From Anoplopoma fimbria (lineage: Eukaryota; Chordata; Actinopteri; Perciformes; Anoplopomatidae), in contig NC_072460.1 of assembly GCF_027596085.1 (NCBI RefSeq), forward strand, positions 12,009,326 through 12,073,325: a DNA stretch of 64,000 nt. The letters run 5' to 3'. A program made the translations under genes and the position numbers. This document shows positions 52,401 through 64,000 of the stretch, piece after piece. Position 1 is the first letter of the stretch; each line of letters begins with the position of its first letter. Below the pieces are notes generated by a model, which did not search any database, was not told the DNA's origin, and was given only the letters and a program-made list of their open reading frames with translations.

Positions 52401-52492
52401 TGCTGGGGAGAAGGACGTCTGGAGGACCCTCCTTAGCTTGCTGCCCCCGCGACCCGGCCCCGGATAAGCGGATGAAATGGATGGATGGATGG
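49484..52492 (+). mobile_element. Rex3 (RTE-clade) LINE, 5'-truncated, inactivated
   Basis: A non-LTR retrotransposon with an apurinic-type endonuclease ([43 protein letters not shown]) and a reverse transcriptase (NYRGITLLSLPGK, FVDLEKAFDRVPRG, GLRQGCPLSPILF, LLFADDVVLLAS). The catalytic box is FADD, as expected. The 3' end is a GATG/GGAT tandem repeat (52471-52492), typical of Rex3. TGGCAGACCGGGGTGGTGGT (51156-51175) and CAGGGCTGCCC at 51600-51610 match, from memory, the standard Rex3 primer sites. Lesions: a TGA replaces an Arg codon at 50813-50815, frameshifts lie near 50560-50690, 50830-50870 and about 52025-52060, and a segment of the linker is deleted. The element is GC-rich compared with its AT-rich surroundings. 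Confidence 0.92.
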
Positions 52493-52504
52493 ATCTAAAG
52501 CATG
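52493..52504. repeat. Target-site duplication, right copy
   Basis: ATCTAAAGCATG directly follows the GGATGGATGG tail of the Rex3 copy. The perfect 12-bp match fixes both ends of the insertion. Confidence 0.9.
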
Positions 52505-54920
52505 TATCACAGTGTTTCTACACTAAGTGCAATATTCTTCCTTAGACTTAATGACTTCAGTAGTTAATTGCAGCCCCTACATACTATATATGACCTTTGA
52601 TTTGCCGTTTTTAAACAAACAAAGAAATCCTTGTCAAAATGTTGGGTTCTTTTCCTAATAAATAAAAATATTGGTGTGTGAGGTTTCATCTTTTACTTAA
52701 CCTGTGTTAATCTGCTGTCATGTTATAACATTGCTGAATGCTGCACTGCCTCAGTGGATTGTTAATTTCTTTTCAGTCTGTTAACCAGACAAGAGGTAAT
52801 GAAGACAAATGAAGACTTGCTTTTTAGCCTCATTATCAGAAATCTCTCTTGTGAATAAATGTGCAGCTTTGTGCATGTAGACTTCAAAGGGAACATCTGG
52901 CGTCTTATCTTATCTTATCCAAGCTACATCAGTTTGCTTCATGGTTGAGTCATATTGGTAATTTCAGTTCATCTGAATGACATAGACTCACTTACAGGCT
53001 TATTAGATAAACAGTCTGATGCAATAAAAACATTTGACAACACGTCAACCCGCTTTTTTGACAACACGTCAGAGAGGAGTTGATATCCCATGGCTGCATC
53101 ACATTTAAAGATATTTTTAATGTGTTGTCCACCACTGTATTATTTTATATAGGTGTTGACAAGGGTCGCAGAGCAGTAGACGGGCGTTGCAAACTAGCTT
53201 AGCATATAAATGCTGTGGTATCTGGCATTGGTCAATGCCAATGAACATTAAATAAATTGAAAACACCTTTTAATACGGTGCCATCCAGAACAATACCACT
53301 AACTATAGTTTTAATAATGAATATAGAGTTGGATCATCTCGTCTCTGCACACTGCCAACAAAGACTATAAACATTGTAACCTCCACAAAGATAGATAGAT
53401 ATTGCAGTGCTACAGTATTGGATGGTATTTATTATACTGATGTACCCAATAAACTGGTACATCAGTATATATCTGATTCAGTAGGTTGAAGGACAACCGC
53501 AGTCAAGAACAGTAACTGTACGGTACTTCTGCGCCGTGTCAGATGAATACCTCACTGCATGACTTTTAAAACTGTTGTATCAGCTGTCTCAATTTGCCGG
53601 GGAGCCCTAACATGTGCACTGATTCACCTCAGTTTACACTGCCTGTAATTGATGCTGAGCAGGTCATCCATAAGCATTAAATATTGGCATCTGGCTGGGG
53701 CACAGGAAAAGGGAGAGAGATGAGATAAAAGAGCATTTTTCATTCAATCACCTCCCTGTGATGGAAGCACTCTCAGATGTTTACCCGAGCATTTCTCTTT
53801 TCTTTTTTTTTTCCCTGTGTGCACATCTGGCTCTTTCAAAAGTTTTGTCATCCATTAGCACTTAACTTTTAGTTTTACCATTATTTTAAATTGATATAAA
53901 AGAGAGTAAAAACAAACAAAATTCTACAATTTAATTATATATTCATGCAGCTCTTCAGATTTACTAAAGCAAGTACTTTAACCTTTTCACTTTAATATAA
54001 TCTACAATGTCAATATCTGTTGGTACCTATTTAAAGGCAATAAGACATTTGAGCATGTTGGATATATGTTGGATATATGCAGTATAACGCTTTGCTTGTG
54101 TTTTTGTCTTACTAATTAGTGCTACCACTATCATAATGAGAATAAAATGTATTGTGTATATCAGGATGCTGGAATATTAAAATGCAAATTGTGGTCTTTG
54201 AACAAGGAAAACTGTGAAGCCAGATCAAAAAGGTTGTGGTTGGAAAAGACAACACAGGCATCAGAAAAAAACGAGAGCATGAAAAGAGGCATCTTGGGGG
54301 AAAGGAGACACAGAGAGAAGCCATAAAAGTGTCTTTTATGTCAGCCCAACTGGAGCTGCATGAATAATTTTAACTATTTTCTATCGCACTGTGTGAATCC
54401 ACAGTTTTGTAAATTAGAACTGCAGCATAACAAAAAGTGGGTTAGCCAGAAAGCCAGAGGTATCATCCTGTTATTTTGACTTTCTTTGCTGAAATCATGC
54501 CATCACTTACTTAAGTTTGCCTTCAGACATCTCATCACCAAATAAAAACAGCTAATTATCCGCCAAGAAGATGCAGCACTAATGTGGTGACAACTGGCAA
54601 CATTTACACTTATACTGAAGACTCTATTCTTCTATTTTTAAATCTACTGTAACAGAGTCCATCTCTGTACATACGTAAAACCTGCTCTCACTGAAACCAT
54701 ACATGATTTGTTCTCTTTCTCTCCCTTTCTGTGCAAGTATACTCAGCAGTCTAATCCTGCTGGGGTGAGAAGAGTTAAACTGCTATCAAAGTGAGTGGTA
54801 CTGAGCTCATATTTGATATTTACTGACTTAAAGTTATTGAAAACCCCGCGGACAAAAGGTCATGCTGAACACTGTCAGGACATTTGGAATAAAAGGCTGT
54901 GAATCTCCAGAGCCTAAAAG

Positions 54921-55040
54921 GCCTGCTGAAAAATTAAACATCCTGTGCCTTCACTACTTATTGTCGCTGTAAAATGATCTGCCTGCTGAAAAATTAAACA
55001 TCCTGTGCCTTCACTACTTATTGTCGCTGTAAAAGGATTT
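54921..55040. repeat. 60-bp tandem duplication
   Basis: Bases 54921-54974 are identical to 54981-55034, giving a period of exactly 60 bp with two differences in the last six bases. Near identity implies a recent duplication, or an assembly artefact. Confidence 0.95.
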
Positions 55041-55331
55041 GTCATTGATTATACATATGGATTATATATTGCTTTTATACAGTAAATAAATACTCAAGAG
55101 ACCGTGCATTGATTGTCGTGCAGTCCCACGAGAATACAGCTACCAGTTAATTTACTGCAAATCAATTTGTAATAGCAGGTTCATGAGAGCATCAGCTAGA
55201 ATAGTGGTATTTGCCACATGGAGTTTATAATGAGCCAGCTAGTGAGGAGTTGTTACCCACAGCCTTGGTTTTTCTCCAACCTGCTGTTTTGCCCTGACAT
55301 GTGGGATACACGGCAAGTTAATACACTCAAG

Positions 55332-55332
<1 letters not shown>

Positions 55333-55376
<44 letters not shown>

Positions 55377-55384
55377 GGGGGGGG
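55333..55384. repeat. (TG)n microsatellite followed by an 11-G run
   Basis: About 21 TG units run directly into eleven consecutive G (55374-55384). The G-run is prone to sequencing and replication slippage. Confidence 0.95.
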
Positions 55385-56776
55385 TGTCATTAGCAGCAGG
55401 GTAAAGATTGTAATAGGCCTTAACAAGGTTACCCCCATTACCGCCAGCTAAGTGCCAGCCCCTCCAATGTTGCCGTCAGCAACTCACCAACAAAACACCA
55501 CACCTCCGCAGAACATTTCTCATAACTACTCCCATCGGGCAATGTCACAGGGAACGTGTGAATCGAGAAGGGAAGCAGCCACAGTCGAGTGCTGTAACAG
55601 TGTTGGGAATCAATCGAACAGTTCTTCTGCAGTAAATGCCGATCCTGTTCCCTATGTGTATTGTGCACATTGGGAGCACTTTGCTAAATCATGAGCAAAC
55701 GTATAATTTGACATGCACATTGACACACCAAAGCATATTGCCGCCCTGTGAGTGCAGTTTCTCTGGGGCCTCAACGATCAATTATTCATCATGTCTTTTA
55801 TTACAGTTTAATGTACAGGGCACCACTGGCACGAATAAGCACTTCTTTAGATCTGTGGTGTCGGTTAAGAGTAAAGCAAAACTACATAATGAATTGAAAT
55901 TACATAAACTTTGAACATTGTTCTTTCAACTTCACTTATACTTGTTGTAGACTTGTTCTTTGACCTCACAGAATGATTTGCCATAAGCACAGTAATATAG
56001 CCTTTTATTCGTTCTATGTTCACCCATGTTGTACTTTCACTCGAGCATACAGCCGGCAGACTTGAAGCTACTTGAAAACCCATTTTTTCACGACTGAATA
56101 AGAGTCTCTCTCTTCCAAGCGAATGATGCTTTTACTGCAGATTTTCATTTTGCCAACCATCATGCAATCTGTGGGCCATCTCAGTAATGCTCCTACAATA
56201 TTAGTCCTTTGCTGTAGAAAGAAAAGAGATTATAAAAAGCCTCTTAGTGCTAAATTCCTCTTTCTTCTTTGCATCTATGAGACAAATAAATCTAAATGGT
56301 AAACCAATTCTATGAAATCCTGTCCTGATCTACATGAGAAGAGTAATGGAAGGAAGTCAACAAAACTGCTATGACAGAGCAGTCGTGCAAAACACGCTAC
56401 ATCCACAGACTGAAGCGATGTATAAATCTGATCACTGCATGATAACATTTCTCCTTGCTCATGTGGGAAAATAAATGATACACAGCTGGATACCCTTGTT
56501 GTTGTTGACAGCACATTAGTGAGGAGTTGTCAGCTTGTTGTAATGTGAGGGACAACAACAAAAGCTCTCTTTAACAAACAAATGTGCTTGCTTCAGCAAA
56601 ACTTCAAAAAAATCTTAGGACTCTGCCAGTCGTTTTTTTTGGCATGAAAGCTTTTACCTATTGCTCAGGGCAGGAAAATTGGTTATTCCTGTGCAAGAGA
56701 TGGAGTATTACAAACAACATTAAACAAATTCAGTACAGCACAAGAAACATATTTGCAGTTTCAGTGTAGTAAACAG

Positions 56777-56801
56777 GGATCGAACCGCCGCCCGTTAACC
56801 A
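56777..56801 (-). repeat. Pol III box fragment, possible tRNA-derived SINE remnant
   Basis: On the minus strand GGTTCGATCC (56786-56777) fits the internal B-box, and TGGTTAACGGG (56801-56791) loosely fits an A-box but is only 4 bp away. A functional tRNA-type promoter needs wider spacing, so this is at best a collapsed SINE head. Confidence 0.3.
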
Positions 56802-59141
56802 CTCTGAGAATTAAGTACAGAGCACATCAAAATTTGTTGTGTATTTTTTAACATCACCAATCTATAAAAAAAATGTTATTACATGTTTCTTGTGCAATTT
56901 CCATACAGTTCATACTGTTTCTCTTTCAGAGAAGGCGGAGTATCAATATCAATTTGTTTACCGTTCTCTTCAGGAGCACAGGTTACATGTGTTTTGATTT
57001 AAGACTGATATGGTTGAGAAATTGACCAGGGCTCAGCTTCTGCTCATAGGTAAATAATAAATGTCTGTGTCCAGCCCCACTCAGCTCTTATTAGGATGGC
57101 ACAATCTAAGAGAACTTTCAGCCCTCCTCGGCTATGATTTTCCCCACGCCTGCATCCTACCATGAGAAAAAAATAAATACTTGAAGCCCTCCTGGAAGAC
57201 AATTAGAGAGTTATCTTCCCTTCAGTATGTAGTTGCGGCCTGCCTTACAGCAAGCTACGTGCACATTATGCATAATGCAGCCGTTAAATATGCACCCCGA
57301 GCTGGTCGGTGGGGGATCCTCAGCAGGCTAACTGTGTGCCACACCACCCAAGCCACCACTGAAAGTCTAATGAACTGAGCTAATCAAATCAGATGAGTGG
57401 GGGAATCAACTGGCTCTCATAGCCCACAGTATATTGTGGCACGTCATGACTTGAAGCCTGGCCACAAATAGCAGCTCCTACACCTCTGACACTAGGTGTT
57501 ACAGCAGTGAGGAAAAGATCAGCGTTCACAAAGACTGGCTGTAAAGAGGGTAAGACAGCAGTCATGCTGCTGTGAGTGTGTGTGCCAGCGTGTCAAAATG
57601 ACAAACCACAAGAGTACAAAAAGAGACCTTATGAAAACCCTATTGAGGATGACAGAGTGGAAGGGGATGAAGTCAAGAAAATGTAACAAAGACGTATACA
57701 TACAGAGAGAGAGACTGAGGGGGAAAAAGGAGTGACAGAAAGGTAAACAGAGAAAGACATGAAATAAGTAAACGCGTATGACAAAACATTTGAATATGTG
57801 TACTCACCAGCTCATTCTGGCATGCAACTTGCTTTTAGCCCCCAAGAGACATCTTCACACACATGTCCATAAATTTCTCCGCAGGAGTGTGTGTATAGCA
57901 CAACTGCATCATCCCTGGAGGGTTGTAAGAAATAAAGCTGCTACTGCTTCTGACAAATTTGTTGACTTGGATAAATGGGGGAAGTGTAGATAGCTCACAT
58001 TGCTCATCATTCATGTCGGATCAATAAGTAGTGATGCAAGAGATAAAAGAATCCACAGAAAGTCTAACATGGGACAATTTTATGGATTTAGGGGACAATT
58101 TGGGAGTCACCAAAATGAATATAGTCTCTAATGCAACTAATGACAACATCACAGAGTTGTATACCCACAGTACTTATAACTAGTTTAAGTAACATAGAAC
58201 AAAAGGAATAGACGAGGACACACTGCCTTACTGACGTCAATAAAAGTGTATATGGAGGATTCACGGCATTGCTGTTAATAACGGCAGTGACAGAGAACAG
58301 ACTGTGCAGCCATCTGCCTTTGCAGCACCACTGCTGCTGTCTGACAGCACTTTTGTTTTTCTCATATGCATAACAACATGACAGAGAAGACAACTCATCC
58401 TCCTGACCTTAGTAACCTTTGCCTTGACGAATGTAGAAAATGCTGCTGTTTTTAATCTTACCACTGTGCGCTATTCATATTTATCTGGAGTTTTAAGTAT
58501 TTCACCTTGTTTGTGTGTATATAATGTACTGGTTAAGAAAAAGGAACAACTTGGACTAAGATTTTAAGTCTTAATGAAGATGCTTGATCATTTGCAGAAG
58601 TGTTCAAATGTTTCTGACTCATAATGGATACAATACTATCTATACGGTTACATATTATTTTCCTGGGTGCAGTACTACTCTTCTTTAAACCCCTTCCGAT
58701 AGCGGAGTCTGGGCATACGGATCTATATATTAGGACTATTTTCCATATGTTTGAATTTTAACTGAAGCACTGCTATTGTACTGTAGCTGTTTTTTACTGT
58801 ATGTGCCAGGTAGAACTGTACTCACTATTTATATGCCAAAGGCAAAATATATTTGTAAGTATAAAAGTAAGGTCAAAACTACTAAAAATGAAGCATAAGA
58901 AAGGGAAATAATTTATAAACACGGCGAAGTTGAAGTGTCATACAGTTAGGTAAAAATTGTCAATTACTTGCCGTCTTGTCTCTTGACTGTATAAAGTTGC
59001 CTCCCACTTTGTGCAATAATCTACAAGGGCATCCAGCTGTGTAACGTATCACAAAGCATAAGATGTGAATCAGGGAACCTTGACTGCTCAGCCCATTCTC
59101 GTTCAGTAAATCGCCATTTCATCTATAGCATAAGGTTGCCA

Positions 59142-59143
<2 letters not shown>

Positions 59144-59238
<95 letters not shown>

Positions 59239-59244
59239 TGTGTT
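59144..59244. repeat. (TG)n microsatellite, about 48 units
   Basis: A near-perfect TG run with one TC interruption near the right end. Frames of poly-Thr-His across it are artefacts. Confidence 0.97.
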
Positions 59245-59449
59245 GGGAAAATAGATAATTAACTGAAAGCAGAGCATGATTAATGTGCCTCTGGATACCA
59301 GGAGAGGATGCAAGCTGTGCGATATGAGGGGAATCTGAATAAGCAGGGATCCCAGGTATAATCCTGAAAAGTGAGTAGTGTGCAAACATAGGGATAGGAA
59401 GGGCTACAATGGATTGCTGTCACCATAGCAACGCCCCAATTTAGCAGTA

Positions 59450-59460
59450 CCCCCCCCCCC
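59450..59460. repeat. Homopolymer of eleven C
   Basis: A run of eleven C, a candidate site for length errors in assembly. Confidence 0.9.
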
Positions 59461-59975
59461 TTAGTATATTGAAAGAATTACTAATATACAAATATTACAA
59501 AGACCTGGATGTGATGATGTTCAGGACAATTACATACAGGATTTTATGAGTTTATAAAACCTCTATGCCAGATGAGTTAGCCAATGTTTTTAGGAGGAAG
59601 CGATCCATCATCCAGTATCACAATTGGATGAAAACTATTTTATACATTGTACTGCTTTTTTATTTTCTGTAATAGAAGAAATAAGCTTGCATATACAGTG
59701 AGAAAGCTTCAAGACTTGTTTTTATGTCATCCTGTGGATATAAATATCATGGTGTAAAATAGGCCATGTATTAAAAGCATACGCCTTTTGTTTTCTGAAA
59801 TGAATCAAAGTATAAATCGAATTGAAGGGATATGTTGCTTTTCTGAATTTGGTGGACAAATAATATTGATATTTTTTCTGAATCTCTCAAATATGGGCAG
59901 CTTAAAAAGAAATGTACTGTCGACTCATTTTCTATTTAGCAAAAGTAAATCGAATTGAACCGTTTCCTCTCTCTT

Positions 59976-59990
59976 GGCGCCATCTTCTGG
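59976..59990 (-). promoter_or_regulatory. CTCF-like motif, minus orientation
   Basis: The minus strand reads CCAGAAGATGGCGCC, a strong match to the CTCF core. It faces the plus-strand motif at 22412. Confidence 0.4.
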
Positions 59991-60678
59991 ATGCAAACAA
60001 CAATTCAATCAGTTGGAAGGCGATGCTCCTTTCTTGAAATTGACTAATTACCCACCTCTTTGCAGATCAATAAAGTCCCTCAATAGTGTATATTTTTGAG
60101 GTATTGTGGATTATTAGTTCTGACATTTGGCTTTTACTTATTTAGAAAAAGGACAAATAGAGAGTTTTACTGGTATCTAAAAAAGCTTAAAAAAACAGAA
60201 AATCTTTCAAAATTAGAAACCAGAAAAATGAAGATGCAATCAGTGGTTGTCCCTCTCTTTTGTTTTTAATTTGGTTTCCAATAATTCAGCATTTTTTAGG
60301 TTTATATTCCTCATTTCTTGCAAAGATATTGGTGAGTTTTCTCTCTTTAACGCTATTAGGGATTAAAAAAAAAATGAAACGAAAGGTAATAAATATATGG
60401 AAAACCATTTCCAACAGGAAAAATTTGGAAAAAATTAGAAACGATAAAATATATACGTTATGTCCCAATTATAAATCAAATGGTCTTGAAAACATTTTAA
60501 ATCCTAAATTTGACTTAAAACTCAATCAGTGAATTTCAGAAGTATGATTTACAGTGAGTCATATTTTTGTATGTAATTTACTGTCATCGTCATCTACTTT
60601 TATGTTGTTTTCATCACAGAACAGATTCGCTACCTGTCCAGCCGCTGTGAGCCGCCCATGGGACCCACCATGGTACAA

Positions 60679-60692
60679 CCTCCAGGGGGCAG
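60679..60692 (+). promoter_or_regulatory. CTCF-like motif near dclre1b promoter
   Basis: CCTCCAGGGGGCAG matches the CTCF core on the plus strand. It is immediately upstream of the GAA tract and may be part of a dispersed repeat. Confidence 0.3.
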
Positions 60693-60720
60693 TATGACAC
60701 AACAGCAGTAGAATACCATA

Positions 60721-60766
60721 GAAGAAGAAGAAGAAGAAGAAGAAGAAGAAGAAGAAGAAGAAAAAA
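60721..60766. repeat. (GAA)n tract
   Basis: About 14 GAA units ending in an A-run on the plus strand, a pure purine strand capable of triplex formation, roughly 440 bp upstream of the dclre1b start codon. Confidence 0.95.
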
Positions 60767-60769
60767 GGC

Positions 60770-61198
60770 GCATACGTCACACATGTATGAAAGGGGCGTT
60801 GAGTGTTAACTTGAAAACAGAAATGGCGGGGTCCATAAACTGCTGTTAGCAGTGTGACAGAACATGTAACGACGGCCAGCTGCATGGGATGTCCCAGGTT
60901 GGATAAGATATTTTATAAATGCCTAATAATGAAGCAAGTGTTTAATGCTAACTAGAGCTAGCCACATTGTTGTTGTTGTTGTTGCATCTCGTTATCACCG
61001 ATATATTTGACCTGCTGTGCCATGTACACTGAATGAAACCTAACTTCACAACACGTTTCCACAGCCTTTAAGTGAGATTACTGTGCGAGTCTCCAAATAA
61101 CACGAGAGGCCGTTAAAGAGACACCAAGTAATCGTCCGTCTTGTGACAGTTTTTAGCTCACCTGTTTGGTTGCAGGACATCCAGCTGAACCTCAGACA
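60770..61198 (+). promoter_or_regulatory. dclre1b: Putative dclre1b promoter and 5' UTR
   Basis: ACGTCA at 60775-60780 and AAATGGCGG (YY1-like) at 60822-60830 are typical of TATA-less promoters. A first non-coding exon could end at the CAG before GTTGGA (60897/60898). An acceptor TTGCAG at 61170-61175 opens the exon that carries the start codon. A nine-codon upstream frame starts at 60823 if this region is transcribed. The start site is inferred. Confidence 0.4.
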
Positions 61199-61396
61199 AT
61201 GTCTGTCAACGGGAAAGTCATCCCTCACACCCCGCTGGCCGTTGACTTCTGGCATGTGCGGAAGTGTCCAGGCACACGGCTGTTTTTCCTGTCCCACATG
61301 CACAGCGACCACACGGTGGGTTTGACCTCCACCTGGAGCAACCGGCCCATCTACTGCTCCCCAACCACCGCCGCTCTGCTCAGACTCAAACTGCAG
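61199..61396 (+). CDS. dclre1b: dclre1b exon 1: start of MBL fold, motif HxHxDH
   Basis: Residues 1-66. ATG at 61199-61201 is the first ATG in frame after the acceptor at 61174-61175; upstream in-frame codons include no ATG. It carries the [11 protein letters not shown] motif, whose His and Asp bind the catalytic metals, and [11 protein letters not shown]. It ends in phase 0 at LQ with donor GTGAGG. Confidence 0.95.
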
Positions 61397-64000
61397 GTGA
61401 GGGAAACACGAACGTGTGTACTTTGACTCATTAAAATACCACCAATTTAAAATGTCAAGTTATTTCTGCAAGCTCATTAGAACAACTGGTCAGGCATCTG
61501 TGTCCTAGACAAAGGGGTGCTGACTTTGTAAATAAAAAATCACAATTTTTGCATCCATATTTGGTTTGAATTGTGCTCACACCTGTTTTGCAGTGCAAAA
61601 ATATTAAGTTTATTTTTCTGTGACAACCCAGTCTCTTATGGCTCTACAAAGCCACTCTAATTCCTAAAAGGTCAGAGGGTTTAGTCAATATTCACTGAAC
61701 TGTCCTTGGGCCCAATAATCATTTTCAGTACACAAAATGGATGGCAGTCCTCTTTCACTTTTTCAACATATATGTCCTGGTAAAATTATTCAAAGCCTTT
61801 GCTATGTGTTGCATATATTTCAGAAGCAAATAAGGATCGTAGGGTTGCCCTGGTTGAGAACAACAGTAGATATATTGCTGTATTGCGATTTCTTCTGCTG
61901 ATCATTTCTCATTTTGATCAGGTGAAAGAACAGTGGATCCATCCGTTAGAGCTAGATGAGCCTTACCTGTTGCCACTGGATGACATCGGCAAGGAGAAGC
62001 TGACAGTCACACTGATAGACGCCAACCACTGTCCAGGGGCTGTCATGTTTCTCTTTGAAGGCTACTTTGGCTCTATCCTTTACACGGGTCAGTGTCTGAA
62101 TGCATGGGCAACACATTTTATCTGATGCTTCTAGGATGTAGAACAAAAACTCTTTTTATGTCTCATTATTTTGCTTTTGCTTTCCAACATCATCATTTAT
62201 ATCATATAACTTAAAACAAGTGCAGGTTTTTATCAATTACAGAATCAAGTAACTGAAAGCATTGACAATTATTAATTTCAGGTGACTTCAGATATACTCC
62301 CTCCATGTTGCGTGAACCTTGCCTGAGGACAAACACCACTATAGATGTCCTGTACCTGGACAACACCAACTGTGACCCCAACCGCACCCTCCCCTCCAGA
62401 CAGCGAGCCACTCAACAAATCAAAGAGATCATCCGTAGATACCCCAACCACAATGTTGTCATAGGTAATTTTATTTAGACCTTTCTAAACATCCTTTCTA
62501 TACTTTCTCTTCATCTCAACAGGATAAACATATAAGTTCTCACCACTGTCAGAAATGATATACTTACAGCTCTCTTTATGTCAGCAAGTCTTTGGCTTTA
62601 TTTAAATCATATTATTATTTTTTCTTTCACAGTGGCTAAGTGTGCTGTTTTTGACACATGTTTCTATTGTCACACCCCTTCACAAGTTTTAAAAAGTGAT
62701 TCAATCAAGGTTTAATTCACGCTAATCTGAAAATGATCTTGGTTTGCCGGTTAGCAAAAAGCTGCACTGTCTTTTGTGACATCAGCTGAGACAGACCCTC
62801 ATGCTCTCTTACGCTGCCTTGCAGGCCTCTACGCACTTGGAAAAGAATCTCTGCTGGTAGAGCTGGCGATAGAGTTTAAAACCTGGATTGAGGTGAGCTT
62901 TGAGAGGATGGAAACCCTCAAGGCACTGGAGCTGCCTGACGTCTTCACCACTGAGCCAGAAGCCGGTCGTATCCGAGCCGTGGGTCAGTCAGAGATTTGC
63001 TCTGCCTCTTTACACCAGTGGAACAAAAAACAACCCACTTTGGCCATCTTTCCCACCAGCAGGCCCCTGGTCTCTTTTCACCCCAACGTCCATGTCGTGC
63101 CGTACTCCGACCACTCCTCCTACCAAGAGCTGGAGGATTTTGTCTCTGCACTTAAACCTACCTCCCTTGTACCCATTGTAGGAAAACATGTACCTGGAAG
63201 TTTCTCTGCATTACTTCCCAGCAAAAAGCGCCACGAAATCCTGGTGCCTGAGTCAGTCCGACACTACATGTTGAGACAGCCCGAGAGCCAACACAGTTTA
63301 CCCGTGTACACAAGCCTACGCCGCAGACGTCTCCAACCTCTTGCTCCCAAAGGGGTGGTATTTGAGTCTCCCATAAGAGAACAGAGGAAGTCATGCGAAG
63401 AAGCCTGGGAGGCAGAGGGTCTGGAGCAGGATGCTTCTGAGGAAGAGATGGACACAGAAATTAGTGAAAGGGACTCTGAATGCATTCTTGTCGACCTGAG
63501 CAAGGACCTCACTCCTAACAAGAACAGAAGAGGGACTGATGATATGTGGAGCCTCAATATCGTCCAAACAGTGTCTGAAGATTTGGTGATGGCTGAGTCG
63601 GTGCCTTTCAGTCAATTCAGCCAGAGCAACTTTGCTCCAATGGAGATCGTGACAAACACCAACGCTTCCTTGAAGTCTGTCAGGAAGACAAGAGGGCTTT
63701 TTGAAACCAGTGCCAAAATAATCAATGAGACAGATTCAAATGAAAATTACAGCAGCCAGCCTAACAGACATGGTAATGTTCATGACAACCACACATTGTC
63801 AGTGGGCAATAGTATGAGTCAGCACAGTGGACATGGAATTGATCAGGTCAGCGACATAATGTCAAATGACCAACTTAACAACATTGTGACAACATTGCAG
63901 AGAAGCCCCGGTAATGATTCCTGCTCTTCATTTAGCTCACAGACTGATCTGAAGCAGGAGTATATGGAGGAGCTTGAAAGCAGTATTTTAAAGGCTCTCT
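61199..64000 (+). CDS. dclre1b: DNA cross-link repair 1B / Apollo (SNM1B) nuclease, 3' end outside window
   Basis: A 5'-3' exonuclease of the metallo-beta-lactamase/beta-CASP family that processes telomere leading ends with TRF2 and acts in crosslink repair. Exons: 61199-61396, 61922-62087, 62282-62464 and 62825 to the window end, all GT-AG and in phase (574 codons so far). The start [18 protein letters not shown] matches human MNGVLIPHTPIAVDFW. Metal-binding motifs are intact: HMHSDH (33-38), His102 in DANHCPGA, Asp123 in GDFRYTPS. The beta-CASP part includes LYLDNTNCD and PYSDHSSY. Apollo is favoured over Artemis and SNM1A by this text and by the N-terminal start. Human Apollo is 532 residues, so this protein is already longer. 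Confidence 0.95.
61922..62087 (+). CDS. dclre1b: dclre1b exon 2: MBL motif with catalytic His
   Basis: Residues 67-121. The text [19 protein letters not shown] is followed by [19 protein letters not shown], where His102 is a metal ligand. It ends in phase 1 in YTG with donor GTCAGT. Confidence 0.95.
62282..62464 (+). CDS. dclre1b: dclre1b exon 3: MBL Asp ligand and start of beta-CASP
   Basis: Residues 122-182. [15 protein letters not shown] provides the Asp ligand (123), and [12 protein letters not shown] opens the beta-CASP segment. Human Apollo has [13 protein letters not shown] and LYLDNTNC here. It ends in phase 1 with donor GTAATT. Confidence 0.95.
62825..64000 (+). CDS. dclre1b: dclre1b exon 4: beta-CASP domain and long acidic C-terminal tail
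   Basis: Residues 183 onward, open to the right edge. The first third is conserved ([52 protein letters not shown], and [10 protein letters not shown]). After about residue 370 the text is Glu/Ser/Asn-rich and poorly conserved, with an acidic block ([16 protein letters not shown]). The TRF2-binding motif expected near the C-terminus is not reached. Almost the whole tail is a single exon, as in human. Confidence 0.92.

Larger units (their letters stand above)
52505..60700. other. Non-coding interval between Rex3 and dclre1b
   Basis: I see no supported coding exon on either strand. It carries the tandem duplication at 54921, two TG microsatellites, homopolymer runs, and a Pol III-box fragment at 56777. 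A 15-bp direct repeat, TTTGACAACACGTCA, occurs at 53033-53047 and 53057-53071. Confidence 0.55.

Noticed and set aside
56777..56801. tRNA gene
   Set aside because: A B-box match is present, but the A-box is only 4 bp away and no cloverleaf can be drawn. At most it is a SINE remnant.

Overview
This is a nuclear genomic window from a ray-finned fish, most likely a percomorph teleost. The genes are vertebrate and split by GT-AG introns. Introns inside genes are short, while distances between genes can be long. The repeats are typical of teleosts: a Rex3/RTE LINE, short non-autonomous elements, and many CA/GA/TA/ATCC microsatellites.

Layout: 0.1-10.5 kb holds a minus-strand ZNF335 orthologue. 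I can assemble 25 coding exons, 1512 codons, in continuous phase; the last C-terminal exon or exons lie left of base 1. 11.2-15.7 kb holds a complete minus-strand MMP9 (gelatinase B) gene of 13 coding exons and 682 residues. Its poly(A) signal lies about 0.7 kb from the putative ZNF335 first exon, a tight head-to-tail pair (ZNF335 and MMP9 are also neighbours in mammals). 15.8-27.5 kb has no gene I can support. 27.5-30.3 kb is a two-exon adenosine A1 receptor (adora1-like, minus strand) with an unusual Pro/Gln-rich tail. 30.5-49.4 kb is a repeat-bearing gene desert. 49.48-52.49 kb is a 5'-truncated, mutated Rex3 LINE on the plus strand, bounded by a perfect 12-bp target-site duplication. 52.5-60.7 kb is non-coding. 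61.2 kb to the window end is the 5' part of dclre1b (Apollo/SNM1B), plus strand, still open at base 64000.

The genes are not a functional unit. ZNF335 is a chromatin-associated transcriptional regulator, MMP9 a secreted zinc endopeptidase, ADORA1 a Gi-coupled receptor and Apollo a telomere and crosslink-repair nuclease. Neighbourhood here reflects synteny.

I found no evidence of a novel biological system. The items most worth checking are a large fish-specific acidic repeat domain inside Znf335, the Pro/Gln-rich A1 receptor tail, a candidate kB/TATA/GC-box promoter on mmp9, convergent CTCF-like motifs around the adora1 domain, and the precisely bounded Rex3 insertion. All identifications come from reading translations and remembered family sequences; no search was run.
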